From NCBI RefSeq assembly GCF_001691415.1, contig NZ_LRRR01000001.1, positions 496,001 to 560,000 on the forward strand: a stretch of 64,000 bases of DNA. Direction: 5' to 3'. Below the pieces are notes generated by a model. That model did no database searches and was not told the DNA's origin. It worked only from the letters and a program-made list of their open reading frames with translations. A program made the translations under genes and the position numbers. The first letter of the stretch is position 1. Every line of letters begins with the position of its first letter. Below, in pieces: positions 43,902 to 54,322 of the stretch. The DNA is from Pararhodobacter sp. CCB-MM2 (GTDB lineage: Bacteria > Pseudomonadota > Alphaproteobacteria > Rhodobacterales > Rhodobacteraceae).

Positions 43902-43923
43902 TAATTATGCAAGCGTATAATTA
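43902..43923. promoter_or_regulatory. Palindromic operator between transporter and DDAH-like gene
   Basis: TAATTAT (43902-43908), eight bases, ATAATTA (43917-43923): a perfect inverted repeat in the 116-base divergent gap. TATAAT at 43916-43921 lies inside it, so a bound repressor would block a -10 element. The TetR gene two genes downstream is the natural candidate. Confidence 0.6.
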
Positions 43924-43933
43924 GCCTTTCCCG

Positions 43934-44812
43934 GTGACAGACATGCCTTTTGGTGCCGAAGACCGCACGAAACCCCTCGCCCGCGTCCTGATGCGCAAAC
44001 CCGGCCCGGCCATGGCGGCTGCGGATCCCGAGGTCTGGCACTATGGCCCCGGCTTCAATCCCGAACGCGCCGAGGCCCAGCACGCCGAGCTCGCCCGTAT
44101 CGTCGCGGCATCGGGCGCGGAAATCCACTGGTTTCCCTCGGATGCCGACGGGCTGTCGGATGCGGTCTTCGTGCAGGACCCTTCGTTCGTGACCCGTGCC
44201 GGGGCGGTTGTGCTCAACATGGGCAAGCCGTTGCGCAAAAATGAGCCGGAACGTCATCGCGCGCTCTACGAATCGTTGCAGATCCCGGTGATCGGCCAGC
44301 TCAAGGGCGAGGCCACGGTCGAATCGGGCGATTGCGTCTGGATCGACCCCGACACGCTGGCCATCGGCCGCGGTGCGCGCACCAATCAGGCCGGCATCGA
44401 CGCCGTGGCCGAAATCCTGAAGCCGCACGGCATGTCGGTCGTGGCCTATGACCTGCCCTATTGGACCGGTCCCGAGGCCTGCCTGCACCTGATGTCGCTG
44501 ATCTCGCCGCTGGGGCCGAAACTGGCGCTGATCCATGCGCCGCTGCTGCCCTATGCGCTGTGGTCGGACCTGAAAGGCAGCGGTTGGGAATTGCTGCACG
44601 CGCCGGAGGACGAATTCCTCGCCTCGGGCGGGCTGAACCTCAACGTGTTGATGCTCAAGGAGCGCGACGTGGTGATGGTCGATGGCTTCCCCAAGACCCG
44701 CGCGCTGATGGAAGAGGCCGGTTGCCGCGTGCAGGCCTTCGAGGGCGACGCGCTGTGTATCTCCTGCGAGGGCGGCCCGACCTGCCTCACCCGGCCGATC
44801 CTGCGGGCATGA
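43934..44812 (+). CDS. Dimethylarginine dimethylaminohydrolase-like (DDAH) amidinohydrolase
   Basis: 292 residues from GTG 43934 (ATG 43943 is an equally possible start). Guanidino-group-modifying fold with QDPSFVTRAG (Asp82), VESGDCVW (Glu130), catalytic His185 in EACLHLMSLI and nucleophile Cys284 in GGPTCLTRP. Family members hydrolyse methylarginines to citrulline and methylamine, or act on related guanidines. First gene of an operon with a TetR regulator, an aminotransferase and a TPP decarboxylase. Exact substrate inferred only. Confidence 0.88.
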   Translation: MTDMPFGAEDRTKPLARVLMRKPGPAMAAADPEVWHYGPGFNPERAEAQHAELARIVAASGAEIHWFPSDADGLSDAVFVQDPSFVTRAGAVVLNMGKPLRKNEPERHRALYESLQIPVIGQLKGEATVESGDCVWIDPDTLAIGRGARTNQAGIDAVAEILKPHGMSVVAYDLPYWTGPEACLHLMSLISPLGPKLALIHAPLLPYALWSDLKGSGWELLHAPEDEFLASGGLNLNVLMLKERDVVMVDGFPKTRALMEEAGCRVQAFEGDALCISCEGGPTCLTRPILRA

Positions 44813-45435
44813 CGCCGCGCCGGCCCTTCCAGCGCGTGGGTGAAGAGGCCCGCCGCGCCGCCTTGATCGAGGCGACGCTCGACCTCATTGCCGAGGGCGG
44901 GCCGCAGGCCGCGACCGTCCGCGCCATCGCGTTGCGGGCGGGCGTCACGCCGGGCCTGATCCGGCATTACTTCGCCACCAAGGAAGACCTCGTCGCCGCC
45001 GCGCATGAGGTGCTGATGACCGGCCTGACCGAAGCCAGCGCCGCCCGTCTGGGCGAGCTGCCGGACGACCCGCTGTCACGGCTGTCTGAGTTTCTGGCCA
45101 ATGCCGTGTCGCCGCCGGTGGCCGATCCACGCAGCGTGGCGCTGTGGGCCGCGTCGATGCAGCTGGTGCCGCGCGACGAGGCCATGCGCCGGGTTCACGA
45201 GGCGACCTACCTCGGGTTCCGCGACCGGCTGGAGGCGATGATCGCCGAGGCGCTGGCCACCACCGGCCGCCGGGACGAGGACACGCGCGCCTTGGCCATC
45301 GCCGGCAACGCGCTGCTGGACGGTCTGTGGATCGAAGCCGGCGCACTGCCTGACCACTTCCGCGAGGGAGAGCTGAAATCCATTGCGATCAAGGCCTTCT
45401 CGCGTCTTCTTTCACTGGATTTGCCTGAGGGTTGA
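44809..45435 (+). CDS. TetR/AcrR-family transcriptional regulator
   Basis: 208 residues; ATG overlaps the previous stop (ATGA). N-terminal helix-turn-helix EATLDLIAEGGPQAATVRAIALRAGVTPGLIRHYFATKEDL, with a BetI-like ligand domain (VALWAASMQLVPRDEAMRRVHEATY). Likely local repressor responding to an arginine-type compound; the palindrome at 43902-43923 is a plausible target. Next gene starts 2 bases later. Confidence 0.92.
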   Translation: MTPRRPFQRVGEEARRAALIEATLDLIAEGGPQAATVRAIALRAGVTPGLIRHYFATKEDLVAAAHEVLMTGLTEASAARLGELPDDPLSRLSEFLANAVSPPVADPRSVALWAASMQLVPRDEAMRRVHEATYLGFRDRLEAMIAEALATTGRRDEDTRALAIAGNALLDGLWIEAGALPDHFREGELKSIAIKAFSRLLSLDLPEG

Positions 45436-45436
45436 G

Positions 45437-46615
45437 ATGAAATACGCCGCCGTCACCGACCACCTCGCCGGCCTCGGCTCGGACAAATGGACCCTGAACG
45501 CCGCCGCGCATCGCCGCGCCAAGGCCGGCCACCGGGTCATAAACCTGACCATCGGCGAACCCGACGTGCCGACGCCGGACGCGCTGATCGAGACCGCCTG
45601 CGCCGCGATGCAGGCCGGCCGCACCGGCTATTCCAACGGCCGCGGCGAGGATTCGCTGCTGGACGCCCTGTCGACCCGCTATACGACCCGGCTGAACCGC
45701 CCCTTCGGCCATGATAGGTTCCTGTGCCTGCCGGGCACCCAGACCTCGCTCTACATGGTGTTCCGCACGATCTGCGAGCCGGGCTGCGAGGTGATCCTCG
45801 GCGATCCGATGTACGCGACCTACGAAGGCATCGTCCGCGCCGCCGGCGCCACGCCCGTCCCGGTGCAGCTGTCGCCCGAGAATGGCTTCCGCCTGCAGGC
45901 CAAGGACGTGGCCGAGAAGATCACCGGTGCCACGCGCGCGATCTTCCTCAACACGCCGCACAACCCGACCGGCGCGATCCTGACGCCCGAGGACCTGCGC
46001 CAGATCGGCATCCTTGCGCGCGAACACGACCTGTGGATCGTCTCGGACGAGGTCTACGGCGACCTGACCCATGGCGGGCGGCCCTTCACCTCAGCCCTCG
46101 CGGATCCGGAGTTCGAAGAGCGTACCGTGGTCACGGCGTCGATCTCGAAAAGCCACGCGGCGCCGGGGTTCCGCTCCGGCTGGGCTGTCGGTCCGGCCGA
46201 ATTCACCGCCCGCGCCCTGCCGCTGTCCGAGACGATGCTGTTCGGCTCGCAGCCCTTCATCGCCGACATGACGGCTGAGGCCGTTGCCTCGGGCACCGAA
46301 CTGGCGCAGGGCATGGCCGCGCGCATGGCCCGTCGTGCCCAGATCCTGTTCGATCGGCTGGACGGCGTCGCCGGTCTGCGGGTGCACCGCCCCGAAGCCG
46401 GGATGTTCGCGCTGATCGACATCCGCGCGCTGTCAGGCGACTCGCTGGCCTTCGCTTTGGAGCTGCTGGAGGCGACCGATGTGGCGATGATGCCGGGTGC
46501 CTCTTTCGGCGTCGCCCTAGAGGGATGGCTGCGTGTGGCGCTGAATGCGTCGGATGCAGACACCGAGGAGGCTTGCGCGCGCATCGCCCAGTATGCGATG
46601 CAGAAGGCAGCATGA
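45437..46615 (+). CDS. aruH: AruH-like arginine:pyruvate transaminase
   Basis: 392 residues from ATG 45437. Class I/II PLP aminotransferase with NTPHNPTGA, DLWIVSDEVYGDL and the cofactor lysine in SISKSHAAPGFRSGW. Its sequence pattern is closest to my knowledge of AruH, which transaminates arginine to 2-ketoarginine. The next gene looks like AruI, the enzyme of the following step, which supports this. Stop overlaps the aruI start. Function by homology and context. Confidence 0.8.
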   Translation: MKYAAVTDHLAGLGSDKWTLNAAAHRRAKAGHRVINLTIGEPDVPTPDALIETACAAMQAGRTGYSNGRGEDSLLDALSTRYTTRLNRPFGHDRFLCLPGTQTSLYMVFRTICEPGCEVILGDPMYATYEGIVRAAGATPVPVQLSPENGFRLQAKDVAEKITGATRAIFLNTPHNPTGAILTPEDLRQIGILAREHDLWIVSDEVYGDLTHGGRPFTSALADPEFEERTVVTASISKSHAAPGFRSGWAVGPAEFTARALPLSETMLFGSQPFIADMTAEAVASGTELAQGMAARMARRAQILFDRLDGVAGLRVHRPEAGMFALIDIRALSGDSLAFALELLEATDVAMMPGASFGVALEGWLRVALNASDADTEEACARIAQYAMQKAA

Positions 46616-48165
46616 AGACCGTAGCCCAAACCCTTGTCGATTGGCTGAAAATCGAGGGTGTCGAGGTGATCTTCGGGATCCCCGGCGTCCATACGATCGA
46701 GCTGTATCGTGCCCTGCCCGGAGCCGGCATCCGCCACGTCACCCCGCGTCACGAGGCCTCGGCCGGGTTCATGGCCGATGGCTATGCCCGCGTCTCGCGC
46801 CATTTCGGCGTGGCGCTGGTGATCACCGGCCCCGGCGTGACCAATGCCCTGACCCCGATGGCGCAGGCGCGCGCGGATTCCATCCCGATTCTGGTGATCT
46901 CGGGCGTCAATCGCCGCGATACGCTGGGCAAGGGGCTAGGCTATCTGCACGAACTCCCCGACCAGCGCGCGGTGACCAAGGTCCTCGGGCCCGCCCTGCA
47001 TCTGGAAGATCCGCAGGCCCTGCCCGGCCTTCTGGCGCATGCCGGTCGGGCGCTGACCTCAGGCCGGCCCGGTCCGGTGCATCTGGAGATCCCGCTGGAT
47101 CTGATGGCCGCGAAGGCGCCGCCCGCCTCGGCGCTGGCCCGTCCCGCCGCGCCGCAGCCCGATCCCGCCAAGGCCAAGGCCCGCCTGCGCCTGTCGAAGA
47201 AGCCGGTGATCCTCGCCGGTGGCGGTTGCCGCGATGCCGGACCCGAGCTGCAAGCCTTGGCCGAGGCCATGGGCGCGCCGGTGATCCTGACCACCAATGC
47301 ACGCGGGCTGATGCACAACCACCCGCTGGCCGTGCCGGCCTCGCCCAGCCTCGACGCGGTACGCGCGTTGATCCGGGACAGCGACCAGCTGCTGGTTGTG
47401 GGGTCGGAACTGGGTCCGACCGATATCGACATGTATGCGACCGGGCAACTGCCGGACCTGTCAGGCATGATCCGCATCGATATCGACGGGGCGCAGCTGG
47501 CCCGCCATTTCGCGGCCCTGACCCTGCAGGGCGATGCGCGCGAGATCCTGCCCAAGCTGCATCCCTATGCGCCTGCCGCCGACGGGGCCGAGCGCGCCGC
47601 CGAGACGCGCCAAGCCGCCTTTGCCGAGCTTCCGGCCGAGTATCAGGACGAAGTGCGGCTGCTGAACGCCCTGCGCGACGCGCTGCCGAACGCCTTGTTC
47701 GTCGGTGACTCCACCCAGATCGCCTATGCCGGCAACCTGTATTACAGCCATGACCGCGCGGGCGGCTGGTTCAATGCGGCCACCGGCTTCGGCGCCTTGG
47801 GCTATGGCATCGGCGCGGCGGTCGGGGCGGCGCTGGCCGAACCCTCGGCCCGCGTGGTCTGCCTGACCGGTGACGGCGGTCTGATGTTCCATCCCGGCGA
47901 ATTGCGCACGGCCTTCGACGAGGACCTCGATGTGACCTTCGTGGTCTTCAACAACGAGGGATACGGCGAGATCGCCATGGCGATGAAGGAAGCGGGCGCC
48001 GAGGTGATCGGCTGCACCCCCTCCGCCCCGGACATGCGCGCGCTGGCACAGGCGATGGGCCTGCCCTACACCCGCGCGACGGAAAGCGACCTGCCGATGA
48101 TCGTGGCCAGCGGCAAGGGCCCGCGTCTGGTCGAGGTCAAGCGGAAGAACGTCTCCGAGTTCTGA
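46612..48165 (+). CDS. aruI: AruI-like 5-guanidino-2-oxopentanoate decarboxylase (TPP enzyme)
   Basis: 517 residues from ATG 46612. Acetolactate-synthase-type TPP protein: FGIPGVHTIELYRALPG, catalytic Glu in RHEASAGFMADGYARV, SGVNRRDTLGKGLGYLHELPDQR, and the cofactor motif LTGDGGLMFHPGEL...FNNEGYGEI. The VHTIELYR/YLHELPDQR features fit 2-ketoarginine decarboxylase of the arginine transaminase pathway, giving 4-guanidinobutanal. Without a catalytic test other 2-oxo acids remain possible. Last gene of the operon, with a terminator after it. Confidence 0.8.
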   Translation: MKTVAQTLVDWLKIEGVEVIFGIPGVHTIELYRALPGAGIRHVTPRHEASAGFMADGYARVSRHFGVALVITGPGVTNALTPMAQARADSIPILVISGVNRRDTLGKGLGYLHELPDQRAVTKVLGPALHLEDPQALPGLLAHAGRALTSGRPGPVHLEIPLDLMAAKAPPASALARPAAPQPDPAKAKARLRLSKKPVILAGGGCRDAGPELQALAEAMGAPVILTTNARGLMHNHPLAVPASPSLDAVRALIRDSDQLLVVGSELGPTDIDMYATGQLPDLSGMIRIDIDGAQLARHFAALTLQGDAREILPKLHPYAPAADGAERAAETRQAAFAELPAEYQDEVRLLNALRDALPNALFVGDSTQIAYAGNLYYSHDRAGGWFNAATGFGALGYGIGAAVGAALAEPSARVVCLTGDGGLMFHPGELRTAFDEDLDVTFVVFNNEGYGEIAMAMKEAGAEVIGCTPSAPDMRALAQAMGLPYTRATESDLPMIVASGKGPRLVEVKRKNVSEF

Positions 48166-48202
48166 GCCAGCGCTCCCCCGGCCAGCGCTCCTCGGGAATG
48201 AC

Positions 48203-48234
48203 AAAACGCCCCGCGAGTGATCGCGGGGCGTTTT
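48203..48234. terminator. Bidirectional terminator between aruI and clpX
   Basis: AAAACGCCCCGCG (48203-48215)/CGCGGGGCGTTTT (48222-48234), 13 bp perfect with loop AGTGAT, with T and A tracts on both sides. Confidence 0.92.
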
Positions 48235-48275
48235 CTTTTGGGCGTAAGGCGGCCTGAGGTCAGGCCGCCCTCCAA

Positions 48276-49553
<1,278 letters not shown>

Positions 49554-49667
49554 TCGACACCTCGTGCTCGTCGTCGGTTCTGGCCTTCTGACGGGCCCTT
49601 GTGTCAAAACTAGGCCAGCGGGCGAGCAGGGACAATGCCTAATCGCATGCCCGCCCGCGGCCGGTTA

Positions 49668-50294
49668 TCAGGAAGCCTCGACCGGCTTTTCGCGCGACTC
49701 GAGGATCTCGTCGATCAGACCCCAGGCTTTCGCTTCTTCCGGGGTCATGAAGTTGTCCCGCTCCAGCGCGTCTTCCACCTTCTTGTAGGTGTTGCCGGTG
49801 TGCTTGACGTAGATTTCGTTCAGGCGCTTTTTCAGGCGCTCGGTGTGACGGGCGTGGATCATGATGTCCGTCGCCTGCCCCTGATAGCCGCCCGAGGGCT
49901 GGTGCACCATCACCGAGGAGTTCGGCAGCGAGAAGCGCATGCCCTTCTCACCGGCGGTCAGCAGCAGCGAGCCCATCGAGGCCGCCTGACCGATCACCAG
50001 CGTCGAGACCTTCGGCTTGATGTACTGCATCGTGTCGTAGATCGACAGACCCGAGGTCACCACGCCGCCCGGCGAGTTGATGTACATCGAGATCTCTTTC
50101 GAGGGGTTCTCGGCCTCGAGGTGGAGCAGCTGGGCCACGATCAGCGTCGCCATGCCGTCATGCACCGGGCCGTTCACGAAGATCACGCGCTCTTTCAGCA
50201 GGCGCGAGAAGATGTCGTAGGCCCGCTCGCCGCGGCTGGTCTGTTCCACGACCATGGGAACGAGGTTCATGTAGGTTTCAATCGGGTCGCGCAT
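49668..50294 (-). CDS. clpP: ClpP, protease subunit of ClpXP
   Basis: 208 residues. Catalytic Ser in [11 protein letters not shown], His in [15 protein letters not shown], and Asp in the [16 protein letters not shown]... region; N-terminus [23 protein letters not shown] is usual for alphaproteobacteria. The barrel-shaped protease degrades tagged or damaged proteins. Upstream 215 bases show no clear heat-shock promoter. Confidence 0.98.
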   Translation of the reverse strand: MRDPIETYMNLVPMVVEQTSRGERAYDIFSRLLKERVIFVNGPVHDGMATLIVAQLLHLEAENPSKEISMYINSPGGVVTSGLSIYDTMQYIKPKVSTLVIGQAASMGSLLLTAGEKGMRFSLPNSSVMVHQPSGGYQGQATDIMIHARHTERLKKRLNEIYVKHTGNTYKKVEDALERDNFMTPEEAKAWGLIDEILESREKPVEAS

Positions 50295-50510
50295 CGCTCG
50301 GGCCTCGCAAATGACGTGTGTAGTTCACGTTAGGGGTCAATCCTTGCCCAAGACTTAGCCTTCCGATCCCCCCCCCGCAAGGGGCGCGCCCCGGCAGTTT
50401 TCACGGCATTGTCACGGGGGCTGTCACGGGGCCCTTGCCCGGTACGCAGCATGACGCCCCGCCTTTCTGGGGCAACACGCCTAAGACTTCGTTACGGCCG
50501 GTGCCGCGGG

Positions 50511-51287
50511 TTAGCGTCCCTGAAACTTCGCCGGGCGCTTTTCAAGGAAGGCCATGACCCCCTCGCGGAAATCGCGGGTCGCGCCCATCTCGCCCTGAAG
50601 GCGGGCTTCGACCTCCAGCTGGGCGTCGAGGTCATTGGTCAGGCTCTGGCGCATCGCCTGCTTGACCGCGCCGTAAGCCAGCGTCGGGCCATTGGCGATC
50701 TGGGCCGCGCGCGCCTTCCATTCGGCATCGAACTTGTCATCCGGGATCGAGGCCCAGATCAGCCCCATCTGCGCCGCATCATCGGCGGTGACCTTCTCGG
50801 CGAACAGGGCCTGCCCCATGGCGCGGGCAAAGCCCACGAGGCGCGGCAGCCAATAGGTGCCACCGGCGTCCGGGATCAGACCGATGCGAGTAAAGGCCTG
50901 CAGGAACACCGCCGATTGCGTGGCGATCACCACATCGGCCGCCAGCGCGAGGTTGGCCCCTGCCCCGGCCGCCGCGCCGTTAACGGCGGCGATTACCGGC
51001 ACCGGGCACTCACTGATCGCGCGCAGCATCGGCTCGTATTCCTCGCGCAGGATACGCCCGAGGTCGAGCTCGTCGACCGAGGCTCCGTCGCCCAGATCCT
51101 GACCCGAGCAGAAGGCCCGCCCCTCGCCGGTCAGCACCAGCACGCGCATCCGCGCGCCCAGATCGCGCACGGCGGCGGTGATCTCGGCGCGCATCTGCGT
51201 GTTGAGCGCGTTCATCAGGGTCGGGCGGTTCATCGTGATGGTGCCGATGCCGGCATCCTCGGTCACGGTGAGGGTCTTGTAGATCAT
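50511..51287 (-). CDS. Enoyl-CoA hydratase/isomerase, PaaG-like
   Basis: 258 residues from ATG 51287 with GGGAGG upstream. Crotonase fold: FCSGQDLGDGASVDELDLGRILREEY and AAVNGAAAGAGANLALAADVVIA, IGLIPDAGGTYWLPRLVG. These match PaaG, the 1,2-epoxyphenylacetyl-CoA isomerase of phenylacetate breakdown. No other paa gene lies here, so a beta-oxidation role is possible. Confidence 0.85.
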   Translation of the reverse strand: MIYKTLTVTEDAGIGTITMNRPTLMNALNTQMRAEITAAVRDLGARMRVLVLTGEGRAFCSGQDLGDGASVDELDLGRILREEYEPMLRAISECPVPVIAAVNGAAAGAGANLALAADVVIATQSAVFLQAFTRIGLIPDAGGTYWLPRLVGFARAMGQALFAEKVTADDAAQMGLIWASIPDDKFDAEWKARAAQIANGPTLAYGAVKQAMRQSLTNDLDAQLEVEARLQGEMGATRDFREGVMAFLEKRPAKFQGR

Positions 51288-51360
51288 GGCAGGCCTCCCA
51301 GGCGGCATTTGGCGTCACGTTAGCCGCGCCGCCCGGGATAGGCAAAGCCGCGACCTAGCG

Positions 51361-51804
51361 TCACTCTTTCAGCAGTTCCTGCAGGCGGGCTTCCTCGTCA
51401 GCGCTGAGGTTGGCCGCCCCCGCCTTGCGCCGGCGGCTGGCCCCCAGCGCGATTCCCAGCCCGATGATCAGCATGGCCGGCCCGGCAATCCACAGGATCA
51501 GGTTCGACCCCGAGGCGCGCGGATTGAGCAGCACATACTCGCCGAAGCGGTCGACCATGTACTGAATCGTTTCCTCGTTGCTGTCGCCCGCCACCAGACG
51601 CTCGCGCACCATCAGGCGGATGTCGCGGGCGATATCGGCATTGGAATCATCGACGGATTCGTTGCGGCAGACCACGCAGCGCAGCTCGGCGGTGATCTCG
51701 CGGGCCCGGGCTTCAAGCGCCGGATCCGCGAGGATCTCGTCCGGTTGCACCGCCAGCGCCGGCAGCGCCAGCAGCATCGTCAGGGCGAGGATCAGATGGC
51801 GCAT
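51361..51804 (-). CDS. ccmH: CcmH/CycL, cytochrome c maturation thiol reductase
   Basis: 147 residues from ATG 51804. Signal peptide, periplasmic ELRCVVCRNESVDDSNADIARDIR with the redox pair CVVC, then a C-terminal membrane anchor (LILWIAGPAMLIIGLGIAL). It reduces apocytochrome cysteines for haem attachment together with CcmF. Follows ccmF by 4 bases. Confidence 0.95.
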   Translation of the reverse strand: MRHLILALTMLLALPALAVQPDEILADPALEARAREITAELRCVVCRNESVDDSNADIARDIRLMVRERLVAGDSNEETIQYMVDRFGEYVLLNPRASGSNLILWIAGPAMLIIGLGIALGASRRRKAGAANLSADEEARLQELLKE

Positions 51805-51808
51805 GATC

Positions 51809-53782
51809 TCACTCCGCAGGGGTGGCCGCTGTGGGCGCCTTGCGCGCACCCGCGGCGACGCGGTAGCGCCGGTCGGTGAGCGACACCAACCCGCCGAGCG
51901 CCATCAGGATGCCGCCGAGCCAGAGCCAAGTGGCGAAGGGCTTCACATAGGTCCGCAGCGCCCAGCCACCACCATCCTGCGGATCGCCGAGTGCCACATA
52001 GAGGTCGCGGGTCAGCGAATAGTCGATGGCGGCCTCGGTCGTGGGCATGCCCGCCGCCGGGTAGACGCGCTTTTCAGGGTGCAGGGTTGCGACCAGACGC
52101 TCGCCGTCATGAACTTCGACCGTGCCCATGGTGGTGACGTAGTTCGGCCCCTGCTCGCGGTGCACCTCGGCCAGCGTGAAGGTGTAGCCCTCATGCTCGA
52201 AGCTCTCGCCCACTTGGGCGACGCGGATGTCCTCGGAGGCCCAGCCCAGCACCGCGGCCACAGCGAAGATGGTGACGCCCAGCCCGGCATGGGCCAGGGC
52301 CTTGCCCCATTCGGCGCGCGGCAGGCGCGTCATCCGGCGCAGACGGTCGGCCACGCCATTGCGGCCACTGCGGGTCCAGAGGTCGATGAAGGCGCCGACA
52401 ACAAGCCAGGCCCCCAGCGCCACGCCCACCGGCCCCAGCGCGCTTCGCCCGGTCTGCAGCGCGAAGACCAGGGCGCCCAAGGCCACGGCCAGCACCGCCG
52501 CCCCGGTCATGCTGCGCGCCGCGCGGCCGAGCTGGCCGCGTTTCCACGGCAGCACCGCGCCGATCGGCAAAGCGATGGCCAGTGCGATCATGAAGGGGGT
52601 GAAGGCCGCATCGAAGAAGGGCGCGCCCACGGACAGCACCCGCCCGAAGGCCAGCTCGGACACCAGCGGCCACATCGTGCCGACGAAGACCACGAAGGAC
52701 GCCACGGCGAGCAGCACGTTGTTGAGGACCAGCGCGCTCTCGCGGCTGACGAGGGCGAAGACGCCCTTCGCCTCCAGCGCGGCGCTGCGCAGCGCGAACA
52801 GGGTCAGCGCGCCGCCCACGAAGAAGGCGAAGATGCCGAGGATCACCACCCCCCGCTCAGGGTCCGAGGCGAAGGCATGGACCGAAGTGATCACGCCGGA
52901 ACGCACGATGAAGGTGCCCATCAGCGAGAATCCGAAGCCGAGGATCGCCAGGAGGATGGTCCAGGCCTTCAGCGTCTCGCGTTTCTCGACGACGATGGCC
53001 GAGTGCAGCAGCGCCGTGGCGAAAAGCCAGGGCATGAAGGAGGCGTTCTCGACCGGGTCCCAGAACCAAAAGCCGCCCCAGCCAAGCTCGTAATAGGCCC
53101 ACCACGACCCCAGCGCGATGCCGATGGTCAGGCAGATCCAGGCGGCCAGCGTCCAGGGGCGCACCCAGCGGCCCCAGGCGGCGTCGACCTTGCCCTCGAT
53201 CAGCGCCGCGACGGCGAAGGAGAAGGCCATCGAGAGGCCGACATAGCCGAGGTAGAGGAAGGGCGGATGGAAGGCGAGGCCCGGATCCTGCAGCAGCGGG
53301 TTGAGGTCGTTGCCGTCGAACGGCGGCATCGCCACGCGCAGGAACGGGTTCGAGGTCAGCAGCATGAAGGCCATGAAGGCCGCGCCGATCGAACCCTGCA
53401 CGGCCAGCACGCGGGCCTGCAGGCTGGCGGGAAGATTGTCCCCGAACCAAGCGGCACAGGCGCCGAACAGCGACAGGATCAGCACCCAGAGCAGCAGCGA
53501 ACCCTCGTGATTCCCCCAGACGCCGCTGATCTTGTAGAGAAGCGGCTTCAGCGAATGGGAATTCTCGATCACCAGAAGGACCGAGAAGTCCGAGGTGACG
53601 AAGGCATAGGTGAGCGCGCCGAAGCTCAGCGCGATCAGGACGAATTGGGCGCTGGCCATGGGCTGCGCGGCGGCCATCCAGTCGGCCCAACCCTTTTGCG
53701 CGCCGACCAGCGGGACCACCGTCTGGAGCAGCGAGAGGGCGAAGGCGAGGATGAGGGCGTAGTGTCCGAGTTCGACGATCAT
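51809..53782 (-). CDS. ccmF: CcmF, cytochrome c haem lyase subunit
   Basis: 657 residues with some fifteen membrane segments. The haem-handling WWD domain GWGGFWFWDPVENASFMPW is near the middle, and conserved histidines lie in GNHEGS and HSAIVVEKRE. It ligates haem from CcmE to apocytochromes on the periplasmic side, needed for the SoxA, SoxX and SoxD cytochromes. The upstream neighbour is a phage-type holin gene, with a terminator-like repeat between them. Confidence 0.97.
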   Translation of the reverse strand: MIVELGHYALILAFALSLLQTVVPLVGAQKGWADWMAAAQPMASAQFVLIALSFGALTYAFVTSDFSVLLVIENSHSLKPLLYKISGVWGNHEGSLLLWVLILSLFGACAAWFGDNLPASLQARVLAVQGSIGAAFMAFMLLTSNPFLRVAMPPFDGNDLNPLLQDPGLAFHPPFLYLGYVGLSMAFSFAVAALIEGKVDAAWGRWVRPWTLAAWICLTIGIALGSWWAYYELGWGGFWFWDPVENASFMPWLFATALLHSAIVVEKRETLKAWTILLAILGFGFSLMGTFIVRSGVITSVHAFASDPERGVVILGIFAFFVGGALTLFALRSAALEAKGVFALVSRESALVLNNVLLAVASFVVFVGTMWPLVSELAFGRVLSVGAPFFDAAFTPFMIALAIALPIGAVLPWKRGQLGRAARSMTGAAVLAVALGALVFALQTGRSALGPVGVALGAWLVVGAFIDLWTRSGRNGVADRLRRMTRLPRAEWGKALAHAGLGVTIFAVAAVLGWASEDIRVAQVGESFEHEGYTFTLAEVHREQGPNYVTTMGTVEVHDGERLVATLHPEKRVYPAAGMPTTEAAIDYSLTRDLYVALGDPQDGGGWALRTYVKPFATWLWLGGILMALGGLVSLTDRRYRVAAGARKAPTAATPAE

Positions 53783-53880
53783 GCCTTTCGCTATACCGCG
53801 CCCGGACGGGTCGGCAAAGCACGAAGGCGTGCGGGGGGCTGCGACATTGGCCCGCGCTTGGGGCTTTGGGGGAGGCGTCG

Positions 53881-53940
53881 AGGGGGCTCTGCCCCCGTCG
53901 CTATGCGACTCCCCCGGGATATTTTCAGAACGAAGATGTC
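53881..53940 (-). repeat. 3'-end composite repeat, copy 6
   Basis: GGGGGC/GCCCCC hairpin, a small GTCGCTATGCGAC hairpin, then GGGATATTTTCAGAACGAAG and ATGTC. It starts within the holin stop region and precedes ccmF, and so probably ends transcription of the lysis genes (orientation of the tail is opposite to the holin gene). Confidence 0.65.
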
Positions 53941-54322
53941 AGGGGAGCGGGTCCTGACTGCGGTGCCAATCGTCGAGCGCGGGGTTTTCTGGCGGCTGGG
54001 GGGCCATGGGTGCGCGCTCGCGGCGGTAATGGGCCTCGCGGGCGCCGAAGTAGAAGGTCACTACGCCGCCGATAAGCCACCAGAGCGGCTCCGGCACGAG
54101 GGCCAGCGCGCGCATGCGGATCGAAAAGCCCTCGGGGTCGGCCATGGCGTAGATCAACAGGCCGGGCGTGCCCATCGCGAGGAACAGCCGTGGCAGGCGG
54201 TTGAGGGCGTCGATCAGCTGGTTGAAACGGCCGGTTCTGGGCGGCTGTCCCTCGGGCTCGGGCGAAAGGCGCGCGGCGACATGGCTGAGGCCAAGGCGCA
54301 GGAGGGTCGATCTTAGGCCCAT
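53939..54322 (-). CDS. Holin-family protein (3TM type), GTA-lysis-like
   Basis: 127 residues with two clear membrane segments (LFLAMGTPGLLIYAMAD and PEPLWWLIGGVVTFYFG) and a charged, proline-rich C-terminus. It fits the holin family found with gene transfer agents of Rhodobacterales. Its start overlaps the endolysin gene by 10 bases, the usual arrangement for lysis pairs. It would form holes in the inner membrane to release the endolysin. Confidence 0.8.
   Translation of the reverse strand: MGLRSTLLRLGLSHVAARLSPEPEGQPPRTGRFNQLIDALNRLPRLFLAMGTPGLLIYAMADPEGFSIRMRALALVPEPLWWLIGGVVTFYFGAREAHYRRERAPMAPQPPENPALDDWHRSQDPLP

Noticed and set aside
50310..50390. Possible heat-shock promoter (CTTG...CCCTAACGT on the minus strand) before clpP
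   Set aside because: Spacing is too short and the -10 part does not fit an RpoH consensus.
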